Part shown: positions 44,106-52,181 of the stretch, piece by piece | How positions within the stretch are numbered: position 1 is the first letter of the stretch | Layout: the number at the start of each line of letters is the position of its first letter | Assembly (NCBI RefSeq): GCF_000212695.1 | Contig: NC_015514.1 | Span: 124,001-188,000 of the forward strand | Direction: 5' to 3' | Origin: Cellulomonas fimi ATCC 484 | GTDB lineage: Bacteria > Actinomycetota > Actinomycetes > Actinomycetales > Cellulomonadaceae | Length of the DNA stretch: 64,000 nt | Notes under the pieces: model-generated | Databases searched by the model: none | Told to the model about the DNA's origin: nothing | Seen by the model: only the letters and a program-made list of their open reading frames with translations | Position numbers and translations under genes: made by a program

Positions 44106-44891
44106 GTGACGGCGACGCAGGCGTGGGGGAGCAGGCGTCCGGTCGCGACCGTGGCCGGTGGGGCCGTCGTCGCCGTTCTCGGGGTCGTCGGCCTGCTCGT
44201 GCCGTCCGTGCTGGACGCGCTCGAGCGCGACCCCGCCGCCGTCGCGGCAGGCGAGTGGTGGCGCGTGCCGTCGTCCCTGCTCGTGCAGGCGTGGTGGGGG
44301 CAGTACGCGTTCAACCTGGCCGGGCTCGTGCTCGTCGGGTGGGCCGTCGAGCGGCGCTGGGGCACGGGCTGGTGGCTCGCCGCGGGGCTCGGCGGCGGCC
44401 TGGTCGCGGGGACGGCGCTGACGCTGGTGGACCCGGCGACCGTCGAGTCCGGCACGTCGGACGTCGTCGGCGGGCTCGTCGGGTTCCTGCTGCTGCGTGC
44501 GTGGCGCGAGCACGCCGTCCCACCGGTCGTGCCGTTCGTCTACGCCGTCTTCTGGGTGCCGTACCTGCTGCTCGGCGGCCTCGGCGCGGGGTACGTCCTC
44601 GCGGGCCCGGCGGCGAGCGTGGTCGTCGCCGTCCTCGTCGGCGACGTGCGCCGGACCGGTGGCCGGCTCGCGCTCCCGGCCGCGGCGGGGCTGGCCGGCC
44701 TGACCGCCGTCACCCTCGTCCCGCTCGCCGACGGGCACGGCATCGGCCTCGCCGTGGGGCTCGTGGTCGGCCTGCTCGCGGGCGGCGCCCCGGACGCGTC
44801 GCCGCGTGCAGGGGTGGCGCCCGGACGGGGTCGCCGGAGAAAGTTCGTGAGGCGTGTCGAAGACGACGGGCGCCGTTCGACGGACGGGTGA
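44106..44891 (+). CDS. Rhomboid-like intramembrane protease
   Basis: The 261-residue membrane protein has about six helices. It shows the rhomboid L1 pattern GEWWRVPSSLLVQ, Asn in YAFNLAGLVLVGWAVERRWG, a possible catalytic Ser in SGTSDVVGGLVG and a His in DGHGIGLAVGLVVG. The Ser context is not the classic GxSG, so activity is unsure. GTG 44106 begins right after the LLM gene stop. The 3' end carries the promoter of the second DGPF/sigma module. Confidence 0.72.
   Translation: MTATQAWGSRRPVATVAGGAVVAVLGVVGLLVPSVLDALERDPAAVAAGEWWRVPSSLLVQAWWGQYAFNLAGLVLVGWAVERRWGTGWWLAAGLGGGLVAGTALTLVDPATVESGTSDVVGGLVGFLLLRAWREHAVPPVVPFVYAVFWVPYLLLGGLGAGYVLAGPAASVVVAVLVGDVRRTGGRLALPAAAGLAGLTAVTLVPLADGHGIGLAVGLVVGLLAGGAPDASPRAGVAPGRGRRRKFVRRVEDDGRRSTDG
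44855..44881 (+). promoter_or_regulatory. ECF42-type promoter, second module
   Basis: TGTCGA (44855-44860), 17 bp, CGAC (44878-44881) matches the reported ECF42 motif TGTCGA / CG[A/T]C in every position. It lies in the end of the rhomboid gene, 62 bp before the DGPF gene. The first module has the same layout, which supports autoregulation of both. Confidence 0.6.
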
Positions 44892-44942
44892 GGAACCGCC
44901 ACGGCAGCAGCGCCGGACGGTCCGGACGAGAAGGAGATCGCC

Positions 44943-45374
44943 ATGAAGGTCCTGGTCATGATCGAGGGTGCCGGCGCCGACGAGGAGGCCATCGCGCCGA
45001 CGACGGAGATGTTCGAGGCGATGGGCCGCTACAACGAGGAGCTGGTCCGCGCGGGCGTCATGCTCGGCGGCGAGGGTCTGCTGCCGAGCGCACGCGGCGC
45101 GCGCGTCGTCTTCGAGGGCGGCACGACGACGGTCGTCGACGGCCCGTTCGCGGAGGCCAAGGAGCTGATCGCGGGCTACTGGATCTGGGAGGTGTCCTCG
45201 CTGGAGGAGGCCGTGGAGTGGGCGAAGCGGTGCCCGGCCGACGCGGGTGGTCCGCGCGCGGTCCTGGAGATCCGGCCCATCGCGACGGTCGAGGACTTCG
45301 GCGACGCGTACACCCCGGAGGTCGCCGCGCAGGAGGCACGCCTGGCCGACGAGATCGCGAAGCAGCACGGCTGA
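44943..45374 (+). CDS. YCII/DGPF domain protein (ECF42 partner)
   Basis: The 143-residue product has the YciI fold and DGPF signature TTTVVDGPFAEAKELIAGYWIW trimmed around the motif, with LEIRPIATVEDFG at the end of the domain. It differs clearly from the copy at 27664, so the two modules are old paralogues. It starts 35 bp before the sigma factor, with ATG 44943 following AGAAGGAGATCGCC. Confidence 0.93.
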   Translation: MKVLVMIEGAGADEEAIAPTTEMFEAMGRYNEELVRAGVMLGGEGLLPSARGARVVFEGGTTTVVDGPFAEAKELIAGYWIWEVSSLEEAVEWAKRCPADAGGPRAVLEIRPIATVEDFGDAYTPEVAAQEARLADEIAKQHG

Positions 45375-45409
45375 GCCGGCGCGGGAGCGAGGCGACGGGC
45401 GCGACGACG

Positions 45410-46672
45410 ATGACCGACCCCCGACGGACCGTCGAGGCCGTCTGGCGCATCGAGTCGGCGCAGCTCGTCGCCTCGCTCACGCGCCTGGTCCGCGACGTCG
45501 GGCTCGCGGAGGAGCTCGCGCAGGACGCGTTCGTGGCCGCGCTCGAGCAGTGGCCGCGCGACGGCGTGCCCGACCGGCCCGGCGCGTGGCTCCTGACGAC
45601 CGCGCGTCGGCGGGCCGTCGACCTGATCCGGCGCGAGCAGAACCGGGACGTGAAGTACCAGCTCACCGCCGCGGGGGTGCAGGACGCCGCGCCCGCGGAC
45701 TCCGTGGTCGACGACCCGGTGGGCGACGACCTGCTGTCGCTCGTGCTGCTCACGTGCCACCCCGTGCTGCCGCGCGAGTCCCGGGTGGCCCTGACGCTGC
45801 GCCTGTTCTGCGGGATGACGACGGACGAGATCGCGCGCGCGTTCCTCGTGCCGTCGGCGACCGTCGGGCAGCGCATCTCCCGGGCCAAGCGGACCCTGGC
45901 CGAGGCGCACGTGCCGTTCGAGGTGCCGCAGGCCGACGAGCTGCCGGGCCGCCTCGCCTCCGCCCTCGAGGTCGTCTACGCGCTGTTCACCGAGGGGCAC
46001 GCCGCCACGAGCGGCGACGACTGGGTGCGGCGCGACCTGGCCGGCGAGGCCATGCGGCTCGGACGCGTCCTGACCGGTCTGCTGCCGCGCGAGCCGGAGG
46101 TGCACGGGTTGGTGGCGCTCATGGAGCTGCAGGCGTCCCGGTTCGACGCCCGGACGGACGCCACGGGAGCACCCGTGCTGCTCGCCGACCAGGACCGCAG
46201 CCGGTGGGACCGCACGCTCGTCATGCACGGCCTCGCCGCGCTCGACCGGGCCACGAGCCTCGGCCGACCGCTCGGCCCGTACACGGTGCAGGCCGCGATC
46301 GCCGCGTGCCACAGCCGGGCCGCCCGGTTCGAGGACACCGACTGGGAGGCCGTCGTCGCGCTGTACGACGCGCTCGCGCAGCTCGCCCCCTCGCCGGTGG
46401 TCGACCTCAACCGGGCCGTCGCCGTCCTGCACGCCGACGGGCCCGCCGCGGCCCTGGAGGCGGTCGACGCCCTGCGCGACGACCCGCGGCTGGCCCGCTA
46501 CCACCTGCTCGGCGCGGTCCGCGGCGACGTGCTGCAGCGCCTCGGCCGGCACGCGGAGGCCGCCGAGGAGCTCGAGCGTGCCGCCGCGCTCGCCCCGACC
46601 CCGCGCGAGCGCCGGCTGCTCACCGAGCGTGCCGCTGCCGCCGCCGCTCGGCCCGCCGCACCGCCCGGCTGA
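45410..46672 (+). CDS. ECF42-group RNA polymerase sigma factor with DUF6596/TPR tail
   Basis: The 420-residue product has sigma region 2 (GLAEELAQDAFVAALEQWP, AWLLTTARRRAVDLIRREQ), region 4 (MTTDEIARAFLVPSATVGQRISRAKRTL) and the long ECF42 C-terminal extension with VVYALFTEGH and a final TPR-like helix pair (GRHAEAAEELERAAALAP). Like the copy at 28128, it follows a DGPF gene and has no anti-sigma factor beside it. Separate specificity from the first copy is likely given the divergence. Confidence 0.94.
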   Translation: MTDPRRTVEAVWRIESAQLVASLTRLVRDVGLAEELAQDAFVAALEQWPRDGVPDRPGAWLLTTARRRAVDLIRREQNRDVKYQLTAAGVQDAAPADSVVDDPVGDDLLSLVLLTCHPVLPRESRVALTLRLFCGMTTDEIARAFLVPSATVGQRISRAKRTLAEAHVPFEVPQADELPGRLASALEVVYALFTEGHAATSGDDWVRRDLAGEAMRLGRVLTGLLPREPEVHGLVALMELQASRFDARTDATGAPVLLADQDRSRWDRTLVMHGLAALDRATSLGRPLGPYTVQAAIAACHSRAARFEDTDWEAVVALYDALAQLAPSPVVDLNRAVAVLHADGPAAALEAVDALRDDPRLARYHLLGAVRGDVLQRLGRHAEAAEELERAAALAPTPRERRLLTERAAAAAARPAAPPG

Positions 46673-46786
46673 GAGCGGACTCGACCTGGGGCGAGGCTCG
46701 TGGGGATGCCGCGAGACGGGCGGCGTCGCGTGCGCGTGCCGCCGGGCCGGGCGTCGAGCCACGGGCGAGGCCCGGTGCCGGTCCGC

Positions 46787-47167
46787 TCAGGACAGGTGAG
46801 CGCCGGCGCCCACCGCGTAGGCCTCGCGGACCCAGCCGGCGAACTCGTCGTCGAGGTCGGCGGCCGACGTGATGCGGAAACGGTGCACGAACAGGCGTTT
46901 CGTGTACGGCGACACGTGCACGATCCGCGGGTCCGGGCCCACCTCGCGCTGGAGGTCGAGGAACCCGTCGACTCCGTGCCGCGTCGGGCGCGCACCGGCG
47001 AACCCGCGACGTGTCCCCGCGAACGTCACGGTCGTCTTGTGCGCGTGCACCTCCACGGGCCCGCACGCCTCGACGAGCGCGACGACCTGCCGCCACAGCT
47101 CGACGTGCGCCGGGTCGGCGTCACGGAGGTGGTCGTCGACGGTCCAGGCGCGCTGCTCGTCGGTCAC
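46787..47167 (-). CDS. DUF5655 domain protein
   Basis: The 126-residue product matches DUF5655: TVDDHLRDADPAHVELWRQ, HKTTVTFAGTRRGFA, FLDLQREVGPDPRIVHVSPYTKR and LDDEFAGWVREAY, each in the usual order. The domain is often fused to or near DUF4287; here the DUF4287 gene lies 23 kb away. Function is unknown, possibly DNA- or RNA-related. GTG 47167 follows a G-run. It is divergent from the NTPase-SARP regulator. Confidence 0.82.
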   Translation of the reverse strand: MTDEQRAWTVDDHLRDADPAHVELWRQVVALVEACGPVEVHAHKTTVTFAGTRRGFAGARPTRHGVDGFLDLQREVGPDPRIVHVSPYTKRLFVHRFRITSAADLDDEFAGWVREAYAVGAGAHLS

Positions 47168-47332
47168 CCCCCGATCCTGGCGGCAGGCGACCGCACCCGC
47201 AGGACAACGGCGCGGTCGCGCGTCTTTTCGCCCGGTATGGGCCTGTCGGTCCGCCGCCGACTTTGCGAGGATCGCGGGAGGAGTGCCGGCGACGGGGGCT
47301 GCCCGGCACCCACAGGGGGTCCGGGGGGCTCG

Positions 47333-50161
47333 ATGTCGCGAGGGCGCGATGCCGTCGCCGTCCCGGCGGTGGACGCGTGCGTCCCTGCCGCCGGGCGCGG
47401 TGTGCTTCGCCGCGCGCTGCTGCACCGTCTCGACGACGTGCTGACGAGCCGCTGCGGTCTGGTGGTCGGCCCGCGCGGGTCCGGCAAGACGACTCTCATG
47501 CGGCAGTGGGCGCGCACCTGCCGCCTGCCGGTCGTGTGGGGCCGGTGCACGCCCGGGGGCATCGTCGTGCCGTCGGGCGGACGGCCGACCCTCCTTCCGC
47601 CGGACGTCCTCGGGCGTGCGGTGCTCGAGCGGCGCGAGCCGACGCTGCTCGTGCTGGACGATGCGCACGAGCTGCTGGTCCGGCGCGTCGAGGACGAGCT
47701 CGTGCACGTCCTCGCGGCGTCGACGCCGGACGTGCACGTGCTGCTCGGCACGGTCCGGCGGCCCGTGTTCAGCCTGGCGCGCTCGGAGTTCCCCCCGCCG
47801 ACCGTGGTCACCGGGTCGGACCTGCGCCTGCGCGTGTGGGAGGTCGACCGCCTGTTCCGTGACGTGTACGGGCACCCGCTGTCCCTGGACGACGTCGAGG
47901 CGCTCACGGCCCGTACCGAGGGCTGGGCGGCCGCCGTGCACCTGTTCCACCGGTCGACGGCGGACCTGCTCCCCGCCGACCGTCGTCGCGCCGTCCGGGA
48001 CCTGGACACGAGCACCGGGTACGTCCGCGACTACCTCGTCGACGAGGTGCTCGCGCCGCTCGACCGCCCGCTGCTGGACCTGCTGCACCGCGGTGCGGCG
48101 CTCGACGAGCTCACCGCCCGTCGCTGGGAGGCGCTCGTCGAGGATCGCTCCGCGGCCGGCCGCGACGACCACGACCGGGACGCGGCGACGCTGCTGCGCA
48201 CGCTGGACCGCGAGTGGTCCCTGGCCACGACGGACGACGGCGTGCGGTACCGGCTGCCGCAGGTGCTCCGCCGCCACCTGCTCGCGGCGCACGAGGAGCG
48301 GCTCGGCCCGGCCGCGGCGCAGTCGTGGCGCGCGCGTGCCGCGGAGGTCGCCCGGCTCGACGCGCCGGTCGCGCCCGCCCCGGCGGACGGCACCTCCGAC
48401 TGGACGGGCCGCCCCGGGTCGTGGGCCGTCCCCGTGCGCGCGGCCGTGCGCCGCGACCCGGCCGGACAGGTGCCCGCCGCCCGGGCGCTGGCGGGCGCGG
48501 ACGGTGCGCTCGCGGAAGGGCTGTGCCTCCTGCTCGCGGGCGACCAGCGCGCCGCGTGCGACGTGCTGCGCCGTGCGTCCGCCGACCCGGACGCAGCGCC
48601 GGCACTGGCGCTGGGTGCCTCGCTCGCCGATGCGGCGCTGCGGCGCGGGCCGCTCGGCCGCGCGCTGCTCACCTTCGACCAGGTGCACGCCGCCGCCTCC
48701 CGGCTGGGTCTGCGGTGGCTCGCCCGCCTCGCGCACGGGCTGGTCGCGGGCGCCGACGGGACGCGCGCGGCCCGTGCCGAGGCGGCCGCGCTCGCGGCGA
48801 GCGCCGACCGCGACGGCGACCGGTGGGGAGCGGCGCTCGTGCTGTCGTGGTCGGCGCTCGCCGCGATGGCCGCCGGGTCCGCGGACGCCGGCGCGTGGGA
48901 GGACCTCGAGCGCCGGTGGCGTGCGCTCGACGCGCCCGTGCCCGCCGCGTGGGCGACCGCCTGCCGCGCGCTCGCCGCCGCCGCGCAGCAGCTGCCCGAC
49001 GCGCGCGAGGACGCCCGCACCGCGGAGGCCGTGGCGCGGGCGGCCGGGTCGCCGGGGGCGCTCGCGTACGCCTACGCGGCGCTCGCCGCGACCGACCCCG
49101 ACGGCGGCGCCGAGCTCGCGGCGTTCACGGCGGCGACCGCCGACGAGCACGGCGTCGACGTGCGGCCCTGGGCGGTGCTCGCCGCGCCGGTCGCGGTGGT
49201 CCGGCGGCCGCGGGCCGTCGACGACCCGGTGTGGGGCGGGGTGCCGCTCGTCGACGTCCGCTGCCTCGGGGAGTTCCGGCTGCGGGTCGACGGGGTCGAC
49301 GCGGACCTGTCCGGCGTCCGCCCGCGGGCCCGGGCGGCGCTGCGCCTGCTCGCCCTGCACGCCGGGCGCCCGGTGCACCGCGAGCAGCTCGCCGGGGCGC
49401 TGTGGGGCGACCTCGACCCGCGCGCCGCGCTGCACAACCTGCACGTCAGCCTGTCGTCGGTGCGGCGCGCCCTCGAGCCGGGGGTGCCGACGCGCAGCAG
49501 CCGGCTCGTGGTGCGCGACGGCGAGACGTACACGCTGGTGCTCCGCCCGGGCTCGACGAGCGACGTCGCACAGCTCGACCGGGCCGTCCGCGACGCGACA
49601 CGCCTGCGGGCCGCGGGCGACGACGTCGCGGCGTGCGCGGAGCTGCGGCGCGCGGTCGACCTCTACGGCGGTGACCTGCTGCCGGAGGACGGGCCTGCCG
49701 AGTGGGTCGTCGGGGAGCGCGAGCGGCTGCGCCTGACCGCGGCCGACGCGGCCGTCGAGCTCGCCGAGCTGGAGCTCGCGGCCGGGCGGTACGACCGGGC
49801 GGTCGCCGCCGCGACCCGCGGGATCCGGCTCGACGAGTGCCGCGACCACGCGTGGCGGGTGCTCGTCGCCGCGTTCACCGCCGCGGGCGACGCGGCCGCC
49901 GCGCACCGGGCACGTCAGGACTACCGCGCGATGCTCGGCACGCTCGGCATCGCGGTCCCCGACGTGCCCTCGCCGGTGCGCGTGGACGTCCCGCCACGAG
50001 GGCGGCTGCCGGCGGGCCGGGCGGTGCGGCTGCCCGTGCCGCTGCCGGGGCCGGTGGTGCCCCGCTCACGGGACCAGGCGGGACGGCGGGTCAGCGACCG
50101 CGGAACTCCACCTCCGCGACCGCCACGTGCGTCGTCGGGGTCGCCCGGTACGTGGAGCTGA
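47333..50161 (+). CDS. P-loop NTPase with C-terminal SARP/BTAD regulatory module
   Basis: The 942-residue product has an N-terminal STAND-like NTPase (Walker A GPRGSGKTT, Lys52; Walker B TLLVLDDAHEL), a helical middle region, then an OmpR-like winged helix (about residues 640-720) and a BTAD (about 745-885; LYGGDLLPEDGPAEWV). In AfsR-type proteins the SARP module comes first; here it is last, as in MalT/LAL layouts with SARP replacing LuxR. ATG 47333 follows a G-rich site; an in-frame ATG at 47237 is possible. It converges on the eCIS operon and overlaps its last gene by 71 bp, so it is a candidate regulator of that operon. Confidence 0.85.
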   Translation: MSRGRDAVAVPAVDACVPAAGRGVLRRALLHRLDDVLTSRCGLVVGPRGSGKTTLMRQWARTCRLPVVWGRCTPGGIVVPSGGRPTLLPPDVLGRAVLERREPTLLVLDDAHELLVRRVEDELVHVLAASTPDVHVLLGTVRRPVFSLARSEFPPPTVVTGSDLRLRVWEVDRLFRDVYGHPLSLDDVEALTARTEGWAAAVHLFHRSTADLLPADRRRAVRDLDTSTGYVRDYLVDEVLAPLDRPLLDLLHRGAALDELTARRWEALVEDRSAAGRDDHDRDAATLLRTLDREWSLATTDDGVRYRLPQVLRRHLLAAHEERLGPAAAQSWRARAAEVARLDAPVAPAPADGTSDWTGRPGSWAVPVRAAVRRDPAGQVPAARALAGADGALAEGLCLLLAGDQRAACDVLRRASADPDAAPALALGASLADAALRRGPLGRALLTFDQVHAAASRLGLRWLARLAHGLVAGADGTRAARAEAAALAASADRDGDRWGAALVLSWSALAAMAAGSADAGAWEDLERRWRALDAPVPAAWATACRALAAAAQQLPDAREDARTAEAVARAAGSPGALAYAYAALAATDPDGGAELAAFTAATADEHGVDVRPWAVLAAPVAVVRRPRAVDDPVWGGVPLVDVRCLGEFRLRVDGVDADLSGVRPRARAALRLLALHAGRPVHREQLAGALWGDLDPRAALHNLHVSLSSVRRALEPGVPTRSSRLVVRDGETYTLVLRPGSTSDVAQLDRAVRDATRLRAAGDDVAACAELRRAVDLYGGDLLPEDGPAEWVVGERERLRLTAADAAVELAELELAAGRYDRAVAAATRGIRLDECRDHAWRVLVAAFTAAGDAAAAHRARQDYRAMLGTLGIAVPDVPSPVRVDVPPRGRLPAGRAVRLPVPLPGPVVPRSRDQAGRRVSDRGTPPPRPPRASSGSPGTWS

Positions 50162-51644
50162 TCGTCAACCGGATCGCCACGACGTCGTCGATGCCCGTCG
50201 CCACGTCCTGCAGGCCGACCCGGTCCGCGAGCGGCACCTCGACGGTCTGCTGCGTGCCCGCGGACGTCGTCGCCGTGAGCGTGAGCACCTCGGGGCTGGC
50301 GTTCGCGAGGAAGTCGGTCTCGACGTCGGACGCACCGGGCGTCACGAGCACGCGCGTGAGCCGGAACGGCTCGCCGAACGTGAAGTCGACGAACTGACCG
50401 ACGCCGTCGCCGGGCGCCGCGGGGGACCACGCGAGGTTCGTCGCGCCGTCGCGGATCTGCGCGGCCGGACGCTCGGGGAGCTCGCTCGACGCCACGACCT
50501 GCACGGGGTTCACGGCGGCGTTCCCCTGGATGCGGTCGACGACGGCGATGCGCGCCTTCTCGATCTCGGGCCGGAAGGCGAGCACCGCCGCGACGAGCGC
50601 GCCGACGACCAGGAGCGCCACGACCGGGCGCGTGGGGAACCGGCGACGGCGCGGCGGCCGGAAGCCCGCGGACCGCGCGCGTCGCGGGTCCGGGCGCCAC
50701 AGCCGGCTCCACCACGAGCGCCGCTGCGCGACGGGCGCGTCGGCGAGGCTCGCGCCGCAGCGGCGGCAGAACTTGCGGGTGGGCGTGTTGCCCGCGCCGC
50801 ACGAACCGCACACGAGGTCGCCCGGGGACGGCGGCTGCTCGTCGGCGGGCGCCGGGCGTCGGGGTGGGCGGGGGGTCTGCGTCGCGCCGGGGCGGACGGG
50901 GGCGGGCTGCGTCGACGCGGCCGGGGCGGTCGGGCGGGCGGGCGGCGGCGGTGCGACCAGGGCCGCCGCGGCGGCGGTCCGTGCGGCCGCACGCTCGGCC
51001 GCCTCCCGCTCGGCCCGCTGCGCGGACTCGCGCTCGACCGCCTCGCGCTCGCGGCGGGTCCGGTCGGGGCCGTCGGCGTCCTGCTCGGTTCCGGGGCCGG
51101 CCGCCGGCGCGGCGGGTGCGTCGTCGGAGCGCTGGGCGGTCCCCGCCTCTCCTGCGTCCCGCGCGGTGCGGGTTGCGGGGCCGGGCGTGGTGACGTCGGG
51201 GCCGGCGGGGGCGACGCGCTGCCCGGCGGTCGACGCGACAGCCGGCGACGTGCTCCCGGTCGGCGGGACCGCGGCGGGCGGTGCCGCGTTCGAGGCGCTC
51301 GTCGCGGATGCGCCGCCGGTAGCCGGCGGTGCGGTCGACGCGGCCGGCGGCGGTCCGGCGGTGGGTCGTGCGGCGTCCTGCGCGCCGGTCGGGGTGACGG
51401 GGTCCGGGAGCACGGGCGGTGCGGGCTCGGGGCGGGGCAGGACGGCCGTCGTCGTGGCGTCGGTCCCGTGCGCGCCGGGACCGGCAGCGGCGGCGGTGTC
51501 GGACGCGGTCGCGTCGGCGGGGTCGGCGTGCGTGGCCGCGGGGACGTCGACGACCTCGGGCTCGTCCCAGAGGTAGGAGCCGCACCCGCCGCAGAACTGC
51601 TCGTCGTCCTCGTTCCGGGTGCCGCAGGACGGGCACACGATCAT
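50091..51644 (-). CDS. Zinc-ribbon, one-helix membrane protein with discoidin-like exported domain (CisA-like?)
   Basis: The 517-residue product opens with a zinc ribbon (Cys4, Cys7, Cys18, Cys21), then a long Pro/Ala/Thr-rich linker, a second ribbon (CGSCG...CRRCG, about residues 278-297), an Arg-rich stretch, one membrane helix (about 335-358) and a beta-rich discoidin/NPCBM-like domain to the end (VEVPLADRVGLQDVATGIDDVVAIRLTI trimmed in the middle). The charges put the ribbons inside and the C-terminus outside. It is the last eCIS gene and starts by ATGA overlap with the gpI-like gene. A bitopic protein of this sort could tie particles to the membrane, as reported for CisA of Streptomyces; that is inference. 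Confidence 0.75.
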   Translation of the reverse strand: MIVCPSCGTRNEDDEQFCGGCGSYLWDEPEVVDVPAATHADPADATASDTAAAAGPGAHGTDATTTAVLPRPEPAPPVLPDPVTPTGAQDAARPTAGPPPAASTAPPATGGASATSASNAAPPAAVPPTGSTSPAVASTAGQRVAPAGPDVTTPGPATRTARDAGEAGTAQRSDDAPAAPAAGPGTEQDADGPDRTRREREAVERESAQRAEREAAERAAARTAAAAALVAPPPPARPTAPAASTQPAPVRPGATQTPRPPRRPAPADEQPPSPGDLVCGSCGAGNTPTRKFCRRCGASLADAPVAQRRSWWSRLWRPDPRRARSAGFRPPRRRRFPTRPVVALLVVGALVAAVLAFRPEIEKARIAVVDRIQGNAAVNPVQVVASSELPERPAAQIRDGATNLAWSPAAPGDGVGQFVDFTFGEPFRLTRVLVTPGASDVETDFLANASPEVLTLTATTSAGTQQTVEVPLADRVGLQDVATGIDDVVAIRLTISSTYRATPTTHVAVAEVEFRGR

Positions 51645-52180
51645 GTCGACTCCTCCTCGATGTCGATCGTCACGGGCACGTGCGCGGCGGTGACCGCGGC
51701 GACGACGCGCTCCACCCGCCGCCGGTCGACGGGCCCGTGCGCGCGCACGTGGACCCGCAGGGACGGGACGGCGCCGCCGGGCGGCGCGGCGCCGGGGGTG
51801 GACGACCACGTCGAGCCGCCGCTGTCGGTGACCTCGACGTCGCCGTCGACGACGAGCCGCACGGCCTCGGCGACGCCCCGGCGCGTCCCGCGCCACCGGT
51901 GCACGGCGGCGGCGTGCGCGACGACCTCGCGGCGCCGCTCGGTGCTCCACGTCTGGTCGGGCTCGACGCCGACCCACGCGCACAGCCACTCGAGGAAGTC
52001 GGCGGGTGCGAGGTGCGGGTCGACGTAGCAGGCGAGCGCGTCGAGCGTGAGGTGGACGGGTGCGAACGTGTCGTCGATCGCGGCGGCGAACCGCAGCAGC
52101 AGGTCGTCCTCCTGCAGCACCGCGGGGAGCCGGGTGCCGATCGGCACCGGCGTCGTGAGGCCGTCGACCATGCCGCGCAC
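51641..52180 (-). CDS. eCIS baseplate protein, phage tail protein I-like (TIGR02242 type)
   Basis: The 179-residue product resembles P2 gpI / TIGR02242 tail proteins: LQEDDLLLRFAAAIDDTFAPVHLTLDAL, then YVDPHLAPADFLEWLCAWVG and the RWRGTRRGVAEAVRL helix. In Afp-type particles this protein ends the baseplate wedge. GTG 52180 follows the baseplate-J stop by one base (TGACGTG), with GAGG in the upstream gene. The stop overlaps the next start (ATGA). Confidence 0.88.
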   Translation of the reverse strand: MRGMVDGLTTPVPIGTRLPAVLQEDDLLLRFAAAIDDTFAPVHLTLDALACYVDPHLAPADFLEWLCAWVGVEPDQTWSTERRREVVAHAAAVHRWRGTRRGVAEAVRLVVDGDVEVTDSGGSTWSSTPGAAPPGGAVPSLRVHVRAHGPVDRRRVERVVAAVTAAHVPVTIDIEEEST

Positions 52181-52181
52181 G

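Noticed and set aside
46787..49906. Long minus-strand frame continuous with the DUF5655 gene
   Set aside because: Only the last 126 residues (47167 to 46787) show family similarity; the rest is antisense to the NTPase-SARP gene.
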